Positions 26,088 to 35,024 are shown, counted from the stretch's first letter. The stretch is DNA of 37,962 nucleotides from Blastococcus sp. (GCA_025965715.1 JAOPWJ010000195.1:1-37962), one strand, 5' to 3'. The notes: a model not told the origin generated them from the letters alone. Made by a program: numbers and translations.

Positions 26088-26953
26088 GCCAGGCGCACCC
26101 GATCGCCGGCATCCGGGACGACGCGGCCCTCCGTGCGCAGCTTGACGAGCGTGGCCCGGGTCGACTGCGCGGCGGCGGGCCACACCTCCCGCGGAACCTC
26201 GGCATAGACGACCGTGACCAGCTCGTCGACCGATCTCGGGCCACCGGCGAGCGCAGCCAGCAGCTGGCTCTCCCGGTAGGCCCGGTGGGCCAGGTAGAAC
26301 GCCAGCACGGCGCCGGGGTCCTCGGTCAGCTCGGGTCCGTGGCCGCAGTAGAGCGCGCTCGGCCCGAGGTCCTGGACGCGGCGCAGCGACTCCAGATACG
26401 CCACCACGTCCCCCTCGGGATGGGTCACCACCGACGTGCCTCGGCCGAGCACGTGGTCGCCGACCAGCACCGCGCCGGACTCCAGCCGGAAGGCGAGGTG
26501 GTCCGCGGTGTGACCGGGCGTCGCCACCACGTCGACGGTCGTGCCCGCGAGGCGCAGCCGCTCGCCCGGTTCCAGCACCCGTCCGCCCGGCCCGGCGACG
26601 GAAGCCCCGGCGGCCGCGACCTGCGCGCCGAACCGGGCGCCCCAGGGCAGTGCGGCCTCCGCGTGGTCGCCGTGGTGGTGGGTGACCAGGACGGCGACAC
26701 AACGGGCATCGCGGGCCGCCAGCGCCGCCTCCACCGCCGCGAGGTGCGCCGCGTCGTCCGGTCCCGGGTCGACGAGCACCGCCTGACCGCTCCCTGGAGC
26801 GCCCACCAGGTAGGTGTTGGTGCCGTCCAGGGTCATCGGGGAGGGATTGGGCGCCAGCACCCGGGTGACCAGCGGCTCCAGGTCCGCCGTCCGGGGCAGC
26901 GCGCCCGGCGCGGGTTGGCCCCACGCGGTACGGGGATCGGCCGGGGCATCCAC
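26084..26953 (-). CDS. MBL-fold hydrolase (LACTB2-like)
   Basis: This 289-aa metallo-beta-lactamase-fold enzyme has the dimetal motif H92-x-H94-x-D96-H97 in THHHGDH. VDPGPD (61-66), the VVATPGHTADH segment and VLVGDHVLG supply the remaining ligands. The last ~70 residues (SQLLAALAGGPRSVDELV and beyond) look like the winged-helix tail of LACTB2-type proteins. Such enzymes hydrolyse thioesters, glutathione-like thiol esters or RNA. GTG 26953 is chosen because TAGCGT ends 7 nt upstream (leaderless); an in-frame TTG at 26983 lies before that box. It is first in the MBL-ligase-GMC operon. A thioesterase role beside an acyl-CoA ligase is plausible but inferred. Confidence 0.8.
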   Translation of the reverse strand: MDAPADPRTAWGQPAPGALPRTADLEPLVTRVLAPNPSPMTLDGTNTYLVGAPGSGQAVLVDPGPDDAAHLAAVEAALAARDARCVAVLVTHHHGDHAEAALPWGARFGAQVAAAGASVAGPGGRVLEPGERLRLAGTTVDVVATPGHTADHLAFRLESGAVLVGDHVLGRGTSVVTHPEGDVVAYLESLRRVQDLGPSALYCGHGPELTEDPGAVLAFYLAHRAYRESQLLAALAGGPRSVDELVTVVYAEVPREVWPAAAQSTRATLVKLRTEGRVVPDAGDRVRLA

Positions 26954-26960
26954 GTCGCGC

Positions 26961-26966
26961 ACGCTA
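26961..26966 (-). promoter_or_regulatory. Leaderless -10 box TAGCGT of the MBL operon
   Basis: On the minus strand TAGCGT ends 7 nt before GTG 26953. It lies back to back with the lipoprotein promoter at 27000-27005, and the two presumably share their -35 space. Confidence 0.55.
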
Positions 26967-26999
26967 GCCGCGCGGCTGCCCAATCGCGCAGGGGGCGGC

Positions 27000-27005
27000 T
27001 AGCCT
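27000..27005 (+). promoter_or_regulatory. Leaderless -10 box TAGCCT
   Basis: TAGCCT ends 7 nt before the ATG at 27013. The sequence is identical to the box before the small HTH gene (5574-5579). Confidence 0.6.
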
Positions 27006-27012
27006 GCGGTTC

Positions 27013-27525
27013 ATGCGTCCAACCCTGCCCGCGTGCCGCACCGGACTGTCCGCGGCCGCCGCATTCGTGCTCCTGACCGCGTGCAGCGGTGGCGACGACA
27101 CCGACTCCTCGGCCTCCGCCGAGTCCACGACCCCCTCCAGCGCATCCGAGACGACCGCCGCCGCCAGCTCGGAGTTCTGCGGCCAGGCCGCCGCTGTCCA
27201 GGAGCGGGTGGGCGCCACCTTCTCCGGCAGTTCCGACCCCACGACCCTGCCCGCGGTCCTGCAGGAAGCCGCCACCGAGATCCGCGCGATCCAACCGCCC
27301 GAGGAGATCGCCTCGGACTGGACCTCGTTCGCCGACGGCATCGAGCAGATCGCCGCGGCCGCGCAGATCGATTTCACCGACCAGGCCGCCGTGGCCACGT
27401 TCCAGCAGCAGGCCGGCGCGCTGCAGCAGCAGTACGGAACGGCGTTCACCAACGTGGAGACCTACCTGAGCGACGAGTGCGGGTTCACCGACACTCCGAC
27501 GGAGACATCCGCGCCCACCAGTTGA
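27013..27525 (+). CDS. Lipoprotein, helical
   Basis: This 170-aa protein has a lipoprotein signal (LSAAAAFVLLTAC, lipobox LTAC) and then a 35-residue Ser/Thr linker. A helical domain follows (FCGQAAAVQERVGATF, AVLQEAATEIRAIQPPEEI, WTSFADGIEQIAAAAQIDF, FQQQAGALQQQYGTAF) and a final Cys in SDECGF. The two Cys could pair. Such helical lipoproteins are common in actinobacteria and have no known role that I can assign. The start is set by the TAGCCT box. It is divergent from the MBL operon across only 59 bp. Confidence 0.7.
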   Translation: MRPTLPACRTGLSAAAAFVLLTACSGGDDTDSSASAESTTPSSASETTAAASSEFCGQAAAVQERVGATFSGSSDPTTLPAVLQEAATEIRAIQPPEEIASDWTSFADGIEQIAAAAQIDFTDQAAVATFQQQAGALQQQYGTAFTNVETYLSDECGFTDTPTETSAPTS

Positions 27526-27551
27526 TCCGAGCTGATCCCAGCCGGTCGTAC

Positions 27552-27594
27552 AGCTGCGGCCCGTCACCCATCCCCGAGGTGACGGACCGCAGCT
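27552..27594. terminator. Strong bidirectional terminator hairpin
   Basis: The arms 27552-27568 and 27578-27594 pair over 16 of 17 positions around a 9-nt loop. They lie 26 bp past the lipoprotein stop and 33 bp past the M23 stop, between convergent genes. No T-run is present, as is common in high-GC actinobacteria. Confidence 0.75.
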
Positions 27595-27627
27595 CGATCG
27601 AGGGCCGGCCGAGCCGGCCGGCGAGGG

Positions 27628-28995
27628 TCAGCAGCCGCTGACGTCGATGCCCCGGGCACGCAGCCACGGCATGGGGTTGACCGAACCGCTGTACATGCGG
27701 CCGCTCGGGTGCACCTCGAAGTGCAGGTGCGGCCCGGTCGAGTGGCCCCGGTTGCCGACCTCGGCGATCAATTGGCCGGTGACCACGTGCTGGCCGGTGC
27801 GCACGAAGTCCTGGTTGACGTGGCCGTAGACGGTGACCGCACCGTCGTAGCCACGGATGTACACGGCCTGACCGAAGCCGGTCGCCGGGCCGGTGCGGGC
27901 CACGACCCCCGAGCCGGCGGCGTAGATGGCCGTCCCGATGGGGGCGCCGACGTCCACGCCGGCGTGCAGCCGGCCCCAGCGGTACCCGTAGCAGCTGCTG
28001 ATGTGGCCCGACGTCGGGAAGACGTAGTTGCCACCACCACCGCCGGACACCGAGCCGTTGTCACCCGCCGACCCCGCGAGGCTGGCGGCCACCGCACGGG
28101 CCGCGGCGGCCGCGGCTGCCGCGGCCCGGGCTGCCTTCTCGGCCGCCTTCCTCGCGGCCGCCTCCTCGGCGGCCTTCTGCCTCACCCACTGCTGGTAGGC
28201 GTTGCGGGCGCCCTGGAGCTCGAGCAGACGGATCTGGGCCGCCTGCAGCTGCTGGTCGTAGGTCGCCTTCTGCGCGGCCACCTTCTCGTACTCGCTCTGC
28301 TCGACGGCGAGCCGGCTGTCGGCCGTCGCCTTGGCGGCCGCCGCCACCTCCTGGGCGTCCGCCATCTGGTCGCGGGCGGCGCGGGCGGCCGAGTCGGCGT
28401 TCGCCTGCTTCACCCGGGCCACCTCGAGCTGCCCCAGCACGTCGACCTGGTTGTCGGCGACGTAGTCCAGGAGCGCCGCGCGCTGGATGAGCTCGCCCGG
28501 GCCCTCGGCGCTGAGCAGGGCGGCCGAGGTGCTCAGCGAGGTGCCGTTCATGTAGCTGTCGTGCGAGAACGCGGCGATCCGCGACCGCGCGGCCGTGACG
28601 CCGGCGGCGGCCCTCTCCAGCTCGGCCGCGGTCGCGTCGGCCGCCGCCTGCGCCTCCTCGAGGGCCTCCTCCGCCTCGAGGTAGGCGGCTCCTGCCGCCT
28701 CCGCCTCGACACTGACCCGCTCCAGCGCGGCCTCGGCCCCGGCGACCAGCCCGGCGATGCGTCCGACCTCGGCCGCGGCGGCCTCGCGCTCGCTCTGGGC
28801 CGCGCCGATCTCGGCGTCACTGGGGTTGGGCGGCGGGGCGGGGGCGGCGAAGGCGGTCGTCATGCTCCCGACCAGTGCCGCCCCGGCGGCCACGCCGACC
28901 AGGGCCGTACGCAGCGTGTGGGACCCGCGTCCCGTCGACGCGCGGCGGCAGCCGGGTCGCGAGGACGCCGGTCCGGAGGGACGGCGCTGGAACAT
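27628..28995 (-). CDS. Secreted M23 peptidase with long coiled coil
   Basis: This 455-aa protein has a long signal peptide (basic start, then LRTALVGVAAGAALVG, cleavage near TAFA-AP). An Ala/Glu-rich coiled coil runs about 60-320, and an M23 peptidase domain covers about 330-450. The zinc ligands are H344 and D348 (HAGVD) and H425 (HLHFE). The general-base His is H392 (YGHVN) or H423. It should cleave peptidoglycan cross-bridges outside the cell, as in the NlpD/EnvC-like group, where the coiled coil controls the peptidase. All catalytic residues are present. GGAG lies 6 nt before the ATG at 28995. The 140-bp upstream region carries an inverted repeat. Confidence 0.88.
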   Translation of the reverse strand: MFQRRPSGPASSRPGCRRASTGRGSHTLRTALVGVAAGAALVGSMTTAFAAPAPPPNPSDAEIGAAQSEREAAAAEVGRIAGLVAGAEAALERVSVEAEAAGAAYLEAEEALEEAQAAADATAAELERAAAGVTAARSRIAAFSHDSYMNGTSLSTSAALLSAEGPGELIQRAALLDYVADNQVDVLGQLEVARVKQANADSAARAARDQMADAQEVAAAAKATADSRLAVEQSEYEKVAAQKATYDQQLQAAQIRLLELQGARNAYQQWVRQKAAEEAAARKAAEKAARAAAAAAAAARAVAASLAGSAGDNGSVSGGGGGNYVFPTSGHISSCYGYRWGRLHAGVDVGAPIGTAIYAAGSGVVARTGPATGFGQAVYIRGYDGAVTVYGHVNQDFVRTGQHVVTGQLIAEVGNRGHSTGPHLHFEVHPSGRMYSGSVNPMPWLRARGIDVSGC

Positions 28996-29020
28996 GAGTG
29001 CTCCGAGGGGAAGAGGGTGC

Positions 29021-29089
29021 GGCGGGGTGTGCCTCAGAAGAGTCGCAGGATCACCCTGAGTCACACGCGCAACACGCGGCACACCCGCC
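29021..29089. repeat. Long inverted repeat upstream of the M23 gene
   Basis: GGCGGGGTGTGCC (29021-29033) and GGCACACCCGCC (29078-29089) pair over 12 bp with one bulged base, spaced 44 nt apart. It lies in the leader or promoter region of the minus-strand peptidase gene and may be an operator or an mRNA structure. Confidence 0.5.
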
Positions 29090-29133
29090 ACGCTCGTTAC
29101 CGAGTCGTGTCCTCCCCCGTCGGCACTGCCCCG

Positions 29134-29961
29134 CTAGCCCGGCTCGGGCCGCTCCAGCTCGTGCGCCAGCTGGTCCAGCTCCGCGCCGCCGGCCATCAGA
29201 CGGGTCAGCCCCTCGCGGGTCACGTCGTCCTTGGCGTAGTGCCCGAGGCTGCGGCCCCGGTTGAGCAGCAGGAAACGGTCGCCCACGGGATGGGCGTGGT
29301 GCGGGTTGTGGGTGATGAAGACGACGCCCAGTCCCCGGTCGCGCGCACGGGCGATGTACCGCAGCACCACGCCGGCCTGCCGCACACCCAAGGCCGACGT
29401 CGGCTCGTCGAGGATGAGGACGCGAGCACCCAGGTGCACCGCGCGGGCGATCGCGACCGACTGCCGCTCGCCGCCCGACAGCGTGCCGACGGGCTGGTCG
29501 GGGTCGCGGATGTCGATGCCCATCGCGGCGAGCTCGCGCCGGGTGGTCTCCTTGGCCGCGGCCCGGTCGAACCGGCGGAACGGGCCCCAGCCCGTGGTGG
29601 GCTCCGAGCCCAGGAAGAAGTTCCGCCAGATCGCCATCAGCGGGATCATCGCGAGGTCCTGGTAGACCGTGGCGATGCCCGCGTCGAGGGCGTCCCGGGG
29701 CGCGCCGAAGGTCACCGGCTGCCCGTCGAGGAGGAGCTCGCCGCGGTCCGGCCGGTGCACCCCGGACAAGACCTTGATCAGGGTCGACTTGCCCGCACCG
29801 TTGTCGCCCAGCACGCAGGTGACCTCGCCGGCGCGCACCGACGTGCTGATGTCGTCGAGCGCGATCACCGGCCCGAAGCTCTTGCCGACGCCGCGCAGCT
29901 CGAGGAGCGGAACGGCTCCTCCGCCCCTCGTGACTGCGCCCCTCATGCCTGGGTCGGTCAT
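29134..29961 (-). CDS. Sugar ABC transporter ATP-binding protein
   Basis: This 275-aa ATPase powers sugar import. Walker A is GDNGAGKST near residue 53, the signature is TLSGGERQS, Walker B is [12 protein letters not shown], and the H-loop follows in [10 protein letters not shown]. It has a single ATPase domain, as in FrcA-type importers, whereas RbsA/AraG types carry two. ATG at 29961 overlaps the permease stop (ATGA). It is last in the binding protein-permease-ATPase operon. The substrate is probably a monosaccharide such as fructose, ribose or xylose; it cannot be fixed from sequence. Confidence 0.9.
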   Translation of the reverse strand: MTDPGMRGAVTRGGGAVPLLELRGVGKSFGPVIALDDISTSVRAGEVTCVLGDNGAGKSTLIKVLSGVHRPDRGELLLDGQPVTFGAPRDALDAGIATVYQDLAMIPLMAIWRNFFLGSEPTTGWGPFRRFDRAAAKETTRRELAAMGIDIRDPDQPVGTLSGGERQSVAIARAVHLGARVLILDEPTSALGVRQAGVVLRYIARARDRGLGVVFITHNPHHAHPVGDRFLLLNRGRSLGHYAKDDVTREGLTRLMAGGAELDQLAHELERPEPG

Positions 29962-31013
29962 CGCCTGGCCGCCTCGGCGTAGCGCCGGACGAGCCGGTTG
30001 GCCAGCACCGCGAGCAGCAGCATGGCTCCCAGGAAGAAGTAGAACCAGTCGGCGTTCCAGTTCAGGTACACGATGCCGAGCTGCGTCATGCCGAAGATCA
30101 GCGCACCGAGCGAGGCGCCCACCGCGGAGCCGAAGCCCCCGGTGAGCAGGCATCCGCCGATCACAGCCGCCACGATGTAGATCAGCTCCTGGCCGATCCC
30201 GGTGTTGGCCTGCACATTGGTCAGCCGGACGGCCAGGGTCGTGCCGACGAACCAGGCGGCGGTGGCCGTGGTCAGGAACAGCACGATGGTGGTCCGCTGC
30301 GCCGGGACGCCGACGTTGCGGGCCGCGACGTCGTCCCCACCGGTGGCGAAGATCCAGTTGCCGAACCGCGTGCGCAGGAGCACGTAGGAGGCCAGGACCG
30401 TGGCCAGCACCCACCACAGGACGGCGATGCGGATCTGGGCCGCGCCGAGGGTGATCCGGGAGGCGAAGACCGCCTCCGCGAGGTCGTAACCGGGCGCGCG
30501 GGCGATCCCGCCGGCGGTGACCGTCCCGGTGAAGAACTTGGTCAGCCCGAGGTTGATGCCCTGCAGCATCAGGAACGTGCCCAGCGTGATGATGAAGCTC
30601 GGCAGGCCGGTGCGGGTGACCAGCCAGCCGTTGAGGAATCCGACGGCCAGCGCGACGGCCAGCGCGATCGCGATGCCCAGCCAGATGGACTGCTCGAACT
30701 CGCCGGCCACGATGCCGACAGTCAGCGCCGTCGTCCCGGTCATCACTCCGGCGGACAGGTCGAAGTGACCGCCGATCATGAGCAGCGCGACGGCCACGGC
30801 CATGATCCCGAGCGTCGAGGCGGGGTCCAGCCAGTTGGCGATGCCGCGCGGGGAGCGGAACACCCCCGACTGGGCCGCGAAGAACGCGAAGATGACGACC
30901 GCGCCGACCAGCGCGCCGAGCTCCGGCTTGACCAGCAGCCGCCGGAGCGGGCCGACGGCGGAGATCCGCTCGTCCGCGCCCGTTCCGGCGGTGGCGACCT
31001 CCCGGGTGCTCAG
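29958..31013 (-). CDS. Sugar ABC transporter permease
   Basis: This 351-aa membrane protein has ~9-10 helices of the RbsC/FrcC family, with [16 protein letters not shown] and [20 protein letters not shown] as signature loops. ATG or GTG codons are absent from the plausible N-terminal region in this frame. CTG at 31013 overlaps the binding-protein TGA as CTGA, parallel to the ATGA and GTGA overlaps elsewhere, so I propose a CTG start. The resulting N-terminus matches the expected length before the first helix ([16 protein letters not shown]). Confidence 0.85.
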   Translation of the reverse strand: MSTREVATAGTGADERISAVGPLRRLLVKPELGALVGAVVIFAFFAAQSGVFRSPRGIANWLDPASTLGIMAVAVALLMIGGHFDLSAGVMTGTTALTVGIVAGEFEQSIWLGIAIALAVALAVGFLNGWLVTRTGLPSFIITLGTFLMLQGINLGLTKFFTGTVTAGGIARAPGYDLAEAVFASRITLGAAQIRIAVLWWVLATVLASYVLLRTRFGNWIFATGGDDVAARNVGVPAQRTTIVLFLTTATAAWFVGTTLAVRLTNVQANTGIGQELIYIVAAVIGGCLLTGGFGSAVGASLGALIFGMTQLGIVYLNWNADWFYFFLGAMLLLAVLANRLVRRYAEAARR

Positions 31014-31978
31014 CGGGTGCCGGCCGAGGCCAGGTCGGCGATCTCGTCGACGTTGTCGGCGTCGACGATGCCGGGGCCGGTGAGCACCGGCTGCCCACCG
31101 CCGACGGTGTTGAGGTTCTCGGCGTACAGCTCGAGCATCACGATGGGCAGATAGCCCTGCTCGTACTGCTGCTGGTCGACGGCGAAGGTGATCGTGCCGT
31201 CCTGGATGCCGGTGATGACCGCCTCGTTGAGGTCGAAGGTGGCGATCTGGGCCTGGGACCCTGCGTCCTCGGCGGCGGCCACGGCAACGGCCGCGACCGC
31301 GGAGTTCAGCGTGAGGACGGCGTCGATGCCCGGGTCGCTCTGCAGCTGCGAGGTGATCGTCGACTGGGCGGCCTGCAGGTCGTTGACGTCCACCTGCAGG
31401 GTGTTCACCTCGCTGCCGAGGCCCTTCGAGGCCCCGGAGCAGCGCTGTTCCAGCCCGATGTTGCCCGCCTCGTGGACCACGCACAGGACGTTCTCCGCGC
31501 CGGCCCGGGCCAGCTGTCGGCCCGCGCCCTGCCCCGCGATGGTCTCGTCCTGCCCGACATGGCCGATGGCGCCGAACTCCGCGGACCGCTCGCCTCCGGA
31601 GTTGATCGTGACGACCGGGATGCCCGCCGCGACCGCCGCCTCGACGGAGTCCTGGAGGGCGTCGGGGTTGGCCATCGACACGACGATGCCGTCGACCTCC
31701 TGATTGACCGCCGCGTCGATCAGCTGGGCCTGGCGCTGCGGGTCACCGTCGCTCTGGTAGTCCACCGTGATGCCGAGATCCTTCCCGGCGGCCTTGGCGC
31801 CGTTCTGCACGACGTCCCAGAACGCGTCACCGGCGGAGCCGTGGGTCACGACCGCGACATGCAGGTCGCCGCCGCTCCCGCCACCGGTCCCGCCGGTACC
31901 CCCGTCGTCGGCCGAGCAGGCCGCGAGGAGCAGGGGTGCGGCCACCGCGAGGGCCAGCAGTCGCTTCGGTCGGGGCAT
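31010..31978 (-). CDS. Sugar ABC transporter substrate-binding lipoprotein
   Basis: This 322-aa periplasmic-binding-type lipoprotein has a lipobox LLAAC, then a Gly/Ser linker ([13 protein letters not shown]). The mature part is a type I binding fold: [52 protein letters not shown] and [11 protein letters not shown]. It resembles RbsB/FrcB proteins and should deliver a sugar to the permease. AGGAGG lies 5 nt before the ATG at 31978. It is first in the operon and its TGA overlaps the permease start. The divergent neighbour is a Leu/Val dehydrogenase, 87 bp away. Confidence 0.9.
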   Translation of the reverse strand: MPRPKRLLALAVAAPLLLAACSADDGGTGGTGGGSGGDLHVAVVTHGSAGDAFWDVVQNGAKAAGKDLGITVDYQSDGDPQRQAQLIDAAVNQEVDGIVVSMANPDALQDSVEAAVAAGIPVVTINSGGERSAEFGAIGHVGQDETIAGQGAGRQLARAGAENVLCVVHEAGNIGLEQRCSGASKGLGSEVNTLQVDVNDLQAAQSTITSQLQSDPGIDAVLTLNSAVAAVAVAAAEDAGSQAQIATFDLNEAVITGIQDGTITFAVDQQQYEQGYLPIVMLELYAENLNTVGGGQPVLTGPGIVDADNVDEIADLASAGTR

Positions 31979-32053
31979 GGAGTCCTCCTGTGATCGCGGA
32001 GGCCGCACCGCCTCCGCTGGGTGTCCACCCAAGGATGATGCCTGGCGCGGTCC

Positions 32054-32059
32054 TAGGCT
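32054..32059 (+). promoter_or_regulatory. Leaderless -10 box TAGGCT
   Basis: TAGGCT ends 6 nt before the GTG at 32066; no ribosome binding site is present. Confidence 0.6.
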
Positions 32060-32065
32060 CCCCCC

Positions 32066-33130
32066 GTGGACGTCCTGAGTTCCGGTCACGAACAGGTTGT
32101 GTTCTGCTCCGACGCCGAGTCGGGACTGCGCGCGATCATTGCCATCCACTCGACGGCGCTGGGTCCCGCCCTCGGTGGCACGCGGTTCTACCCGTACGCG
32201 ACCGAAGAGGCGGCGGTCGCCGACGCACTGCGGCTGTCGACGGCGATGTCCTACAAGAACAGCCTGGCCGGGCTCGACCTCGGTGGCGGCAAGGCCGTCA
32301 TCATCGGCGATCCGCGCACCGACAAGACCGAGGCGCTGCTGCGGGCCTACGGGCGCTTCGTCGAGGCCCTCGGCGGGCGGTACCTGACCGCCTGCGACGT
32401 CGGCACCTACAACGCCGACCTCGACATCGTGGCCCGCGAGACCCGCTTCGCCCACGGTCGCTCCGAGGCCTACGGCGGCTGCGGCGACTCCTCCGTCCTC
32501 ACCGCCTACGGCGTCTTCCAGGGCATGCGCGCCGCCGCGCAGCACTGCTGGGGCGCGCCATCACTGTCCCGGCGCACGGTGGCGGTCGCCGGCGTGGGAA
32601 AGGTCGGCTCACACCTGACCGCGCTCCTGGTCGAGGACGGCGCGGACGTCGTCGTCACCGACGTCGATCCGGCCGCCGTCGAACGGCTCCAGGCCCGGTT
32701 CCCCGCCGTACGGTCGGTCGCCGACACGGCCGCGCTGGTCCGCACGCCGCACGACGTCTACGCCCCCTGCGCACTGGGCGGCGCCCTGGACGAGGAGACG
32801 GTGGCGGCGCTGCCGTCGCGGATCGTCTGCGGCGGGGCCAACAACCAGCTGGCCACGCCCGCCGCCGCCGGCCAGCTGCGGGACCGGGGCATCCTCTACG
32901 CGCCGGACTACCTGGTGAACGCCGGCGGCGTCATCCAGGTCGAGGACGAGCGGCACGGTTTCTCCTTCCCCCGGGCGCAGTCGAAGGCGAGCGGCATCTT
33001 CGACGTGGCGTTGCGGGTGTTCCGGGCCGCCGACGAGCAGGGCGTCTCCCCCGCCACCGCGGCCGACTCGCTGGCCGAGGAGCGCATGCGGTCGGTCGGC
33101 CGGCTGGCCACCATCCGCCTTCCGCGCTGA
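32066..33130 (+). CDS. Leucine/valine dehydrogenase (Glu/Leu/Phe/Val family)
   Basis: This 354-aa enzyme oxidatively deaminates a branched-chain amino acid with NAD. The catalytic Lys pair is K64 (MSYKNSLAG) and K76 in the GGGKAVI motif. The Rossmann GVGKVG is at 176-181 with acidic D199, favouring NAD. Length and the [14 protein letters not shown] segment match Bacillus Leu-DH and Streptomyces Val-DH. The products feed branched-chain fatty acid or polyketide starters. The GTG start is fixed by the leaderless TAGGCT box. It is transcribed alone, with a terminator-like repeat 24 bp after the stop. Leu versus Val preference cannot be decided. Confidence 0.88.
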   Translation: MDVLSSGHEQVVFCSDAESGLRAIIAIHSTALGPALGGTRFYPYATEEAAVADALRLSTAMSYKNSLAGLDLGGGKAVIIGDPRTDKTEALLRAYGRFVEALGGRYLTACDVGTYNADLDIVARETRFAHGRSEAYGGCGDSSVLTAYGVFQGMRAAAQHCWGAPSLSRRTVAVAGVGKVGSHLTALLVEDGADVVVTDVDPAAVERLQARFPAVRSVADTAALVRTPHDVYAPCALGGALDEETVAALPSRIVCGGANNQLATPAAAGQLRDRGILYAPDYLVNAGGVIQVEDERHGFSFPRAQSKASGIFDVALRVFRAADEQGVSPATAADSLAEERMRSVGRLATIRLPR

Positions 33131-33625
33131 ACCGGTCCGCCCGGTAGGCACATCGGGCCCGTCGACGACGGGCCCGTCGACGACGACCGCGAGGCGCGCC
33201 ATGCACCCGAGCGGCGTCCAGACGATCGGCCTGCCGACGACGACGGCGGACGGCACCGCGCCCGCGGCCGGCGATGACGCACCGGCGGTCGATGCCAGCT
33301 CCGGCCGCTCGTCCGCCCCCGGGCCACCTGTCGCCCGTCGCACCGGGCCGGGCACTTCCACCTGTGGCCAGCGCCGGGCGAGGAGCGGGCCGAGCGACGT
33401 CTGCGTCGTCCGTGCCGGTGCCTGGAGCGTCCCGGTGGCCGACCGGCAGCACGATCCCAGGGAGTGGCTGGCGCCTCGAGTCCGGCCTCGGGAGGGGGAC
33501 GTGTGCCCGCTCCCGATCCGTGTCGTAAGCTCGTGCCAGACATTGTCACCCAGTCGGGGTCGCCACGCGGGCCGTTTCCAGCCCGGGGCTGGTCTCCCGC
33601 ACTCCGTAGCGAGGGGGTCGAGCCG
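33131..33625. other. 495-bp region without a gene
   Basis: It holds the terminator hairpin after the dehydrogenase (33154-33176). A TAAGCT -10-like box at 33526-33531 could give the DUF3073 gene a leader of roughly 85-90 nt. The open frames between show no coding signal. Confidence 0.5.
33154..33184 (+). terminator. Terminator-like hairpin in a 15-bp tandem repeat
   Basis: GGGCCCGTCGACGAC is duplicated head to tail (33155-33169, 33170-33184). Because each copy is partly self-complementary, CGGGCCCGTCG (33154-33164) and CGACGGGCCCG (33166-33176) form a long stem. It lies 24 bp after the dehydrogenase stop. Confidence 0.55.
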
Positions 33626-33844
33626 ATGGGGCGCGGCCGAGCGAAGGCCAAGCAGACACGCGTGGCCCGTGAGCTCAAGTACAGCTCACCCAACACCGAT
33701 CTTTCTGCACTGCAGAAAGAACTCACCGGTGCGCCGTCGACGTACACCGCGCCTGCGCGGGCGACCGACGACGACGACGACGAGTACGCCGACCGCTGGG
33801 CGGATGGCGACACGGATGACGGCTGGGCGGCGACGTCTCGCTGA
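33626..33844 (+). CDS. DUF3073 protein
   Basis: This 72-aa protein is a clear DUF3073 member: MGRGRAKAKQTRVARELKYS, then SSPNTDLSALQKEL. After this conserved basic head comes an acidic tail (DDDDDEYADRW...DDGW). The family is restricted to actinobacteria and its function is unknown to me; the charge split suggests nucleic-acid or ribosome contact (inference). GAGGGGG precedes the ATG by 8-9 nt. It converges with purM across a 15-bp hairpin, a linkage I recall in other actinobacteria. Confidence 0.9.
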   Translation: MGRGRAKAKQTRVARELKYSSPNTDLSALQKELTGAPSTYTAPARATDDDDDEYADRWADGDTDDGWAATSR

Positions 33845-33869
33845 GCCGACCCTCCTGAACGCAGCGCAC

Positions 33870-33903
33870 TGACGCGGGACCTCCGAACGGAGGTCCCGCG
33901 TCA
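33870..33903. terminator. 15-bp perfect bidirectional terminator
   Basis: TGACGCGGGACCTCC, a GAAC tetraloop and the exact complement form a 15-bp perfect stem between DUF3073 and purM (convergent). It is the strongest hairpin in the window. There is no T-run. Confidence 0.85.
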
Positions 33904-33920
33904 GGCGTGCCAGTTCGCAG

Positions 33921-35024
33921 CTACCGGTAGGAACCGACGAGCCGGGCCGCAGCTCCGGCCGCGTCCTCGCGCGCCCCGATGCTGCCGGCCACCCAGGCCG
34001 GCACTCCAGCGGCGGTCAGCTGCCTAGCGGCCGCCTCGGCGACCTCGGCGGCGACCACGGCCACCATGCCGACGCCGCAGTTGAACGCCCGCTCCGACTC
34101 CACGCGCGGAACGCCGTGCTCCTCCAGCAGTCGCACCGCGGCCGGCAGCGCCCAGGTCCCGCGGTCGAGCACCGCCTCCAGGCCCTGCGGAACGACGCGC
34201 GCGGCGTTGCCGGCCAGCCCGCCGCCGGTGATGTGCGCGAAGGCGTGCACACCCTCGACGCCGAAGCGGGCCACGAGGTCCAGGCAGTCGCGGGCGTAGA
34301 TGCGGGTGGGCTCGAGCAGCACCTCCCCCAGCGGCCGGTCCAGGCCGGCCGGGGTCGCGTGCAGATCGAGACCGGCCGCATTGACGACCCGGCGCACCAG
34401 CGAGTAGCCGTTGGAGTGGAAGCCCGATGACGCCATGGCGATCACGGCGTCCCCCTCGACGACGCGCTCGGGCCCGAGGACGGCGTCGGCCTCCACTACG
34501 CCCACGGCGGTCGCGGCCAGGTCGTACTCGTCGGCGTCCATGAGGTCGCCGTGCTCCGCGGTCTCGCCGCCGACGAGGGCCGCGCCGGCCTGCGTGCAGC
34601 CCGTCGCGATGCCGGTGACGATGGCGGCGATCCGTTCGGGCACCACCTTGCCGCAGGCCACGTAGTCCTGGAGGAACAGCGGTTCGGCACCGCAGGCGAC
34701 CAGGTCGTCGACGACCATCGCGACGAGATCGATACCCACGGTGTCGTGCCGGTCGAGCTGGCGGGCCAGCGCGATCTTCGTGCCCACGCCGTCGGTGGAG
34801 GAGGCCAGCAGCGGACGCCGGTACTTGGCGGTGTCCAGCGCGAACAGTCCCGCGAAGCCGCCGAGGCCGCCCACGACCTCGGGCCGGTTGGTCTTCTCGA
34901 CCGCCGCACGCATGAGCGTCACCGCGCGCTCGCCGGCGTCGATGTCGACTCCCGACGCGGCGTAGGTGAATTCGTGGTTCCCGCCCACCGGGGTGGACGC
35001 GGTGTGTCCCGCCGGTCCGGTCAT
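33921..35024 (-). CDS. purM: Phosphoribosylformylglycinamidine cyclo-ligase
   Basis: This 367-aa enzyme performs the fifth step of purine synthesis, closing FGAM to AIR with ATP. Family blocks include LLASSTDGVGTK, VDDLVACGAEPLFLQDY, LVGGETAEH, ASSGFHSNGYSLVR and HITGGGLAGNAARV. ATG 35024 overlaps the purF TGA (ATGA), so it is translated directly after purF. The N-terminal 20 residues (THRV-type lead GPAGHTASTPVGG) are variable in the family. The length is normal (about 345-370 aa). Confidence 0.96.
   Translation of the reverse strand: MTGPAGHTASTPVGGNHEFTYAASGVDIDAGERAVTLMRAAVEKTNRPEVVGGLGGFAGLFALDTAKYRRPLLASSTDGVGTKIALARQLDRHDTVGIDLVAMVVDDLVACGAEPLFLQDYVACGKVVPERIAAIVTGIATGCTQAGAALVGGETAEHGDLMDADEYDLAATAVGVVEADAVLGPERVVEGDAVIAMASSGFHSNGYSLVRRVVNAAGLDLHATPAGLDRPLGEVLLEPTRIYARDCLDLVARFGVEGVHAFAHITGGGLAGNAARVVPQGLEAVLDRGTWALPAAVRLLEEHGVPRVESERAFNCGVGMVAVVAAEVAEAAARQLTAAGVPAWVAGSIGAREDAAGAAARLVGSYR

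Noticed and set aside
28996-29133. c-di-AMP riboswitch before the M23 gene
   Set aside because: The 138-bp leader is too short and lacks the conserved core of the ydaO class as I can judge it.
27709-29982. 757-aa open frame on the plus strand
   Set aside because: It is antisense to the M23 peptidase and ABC ATPase genes, without any domain signature.
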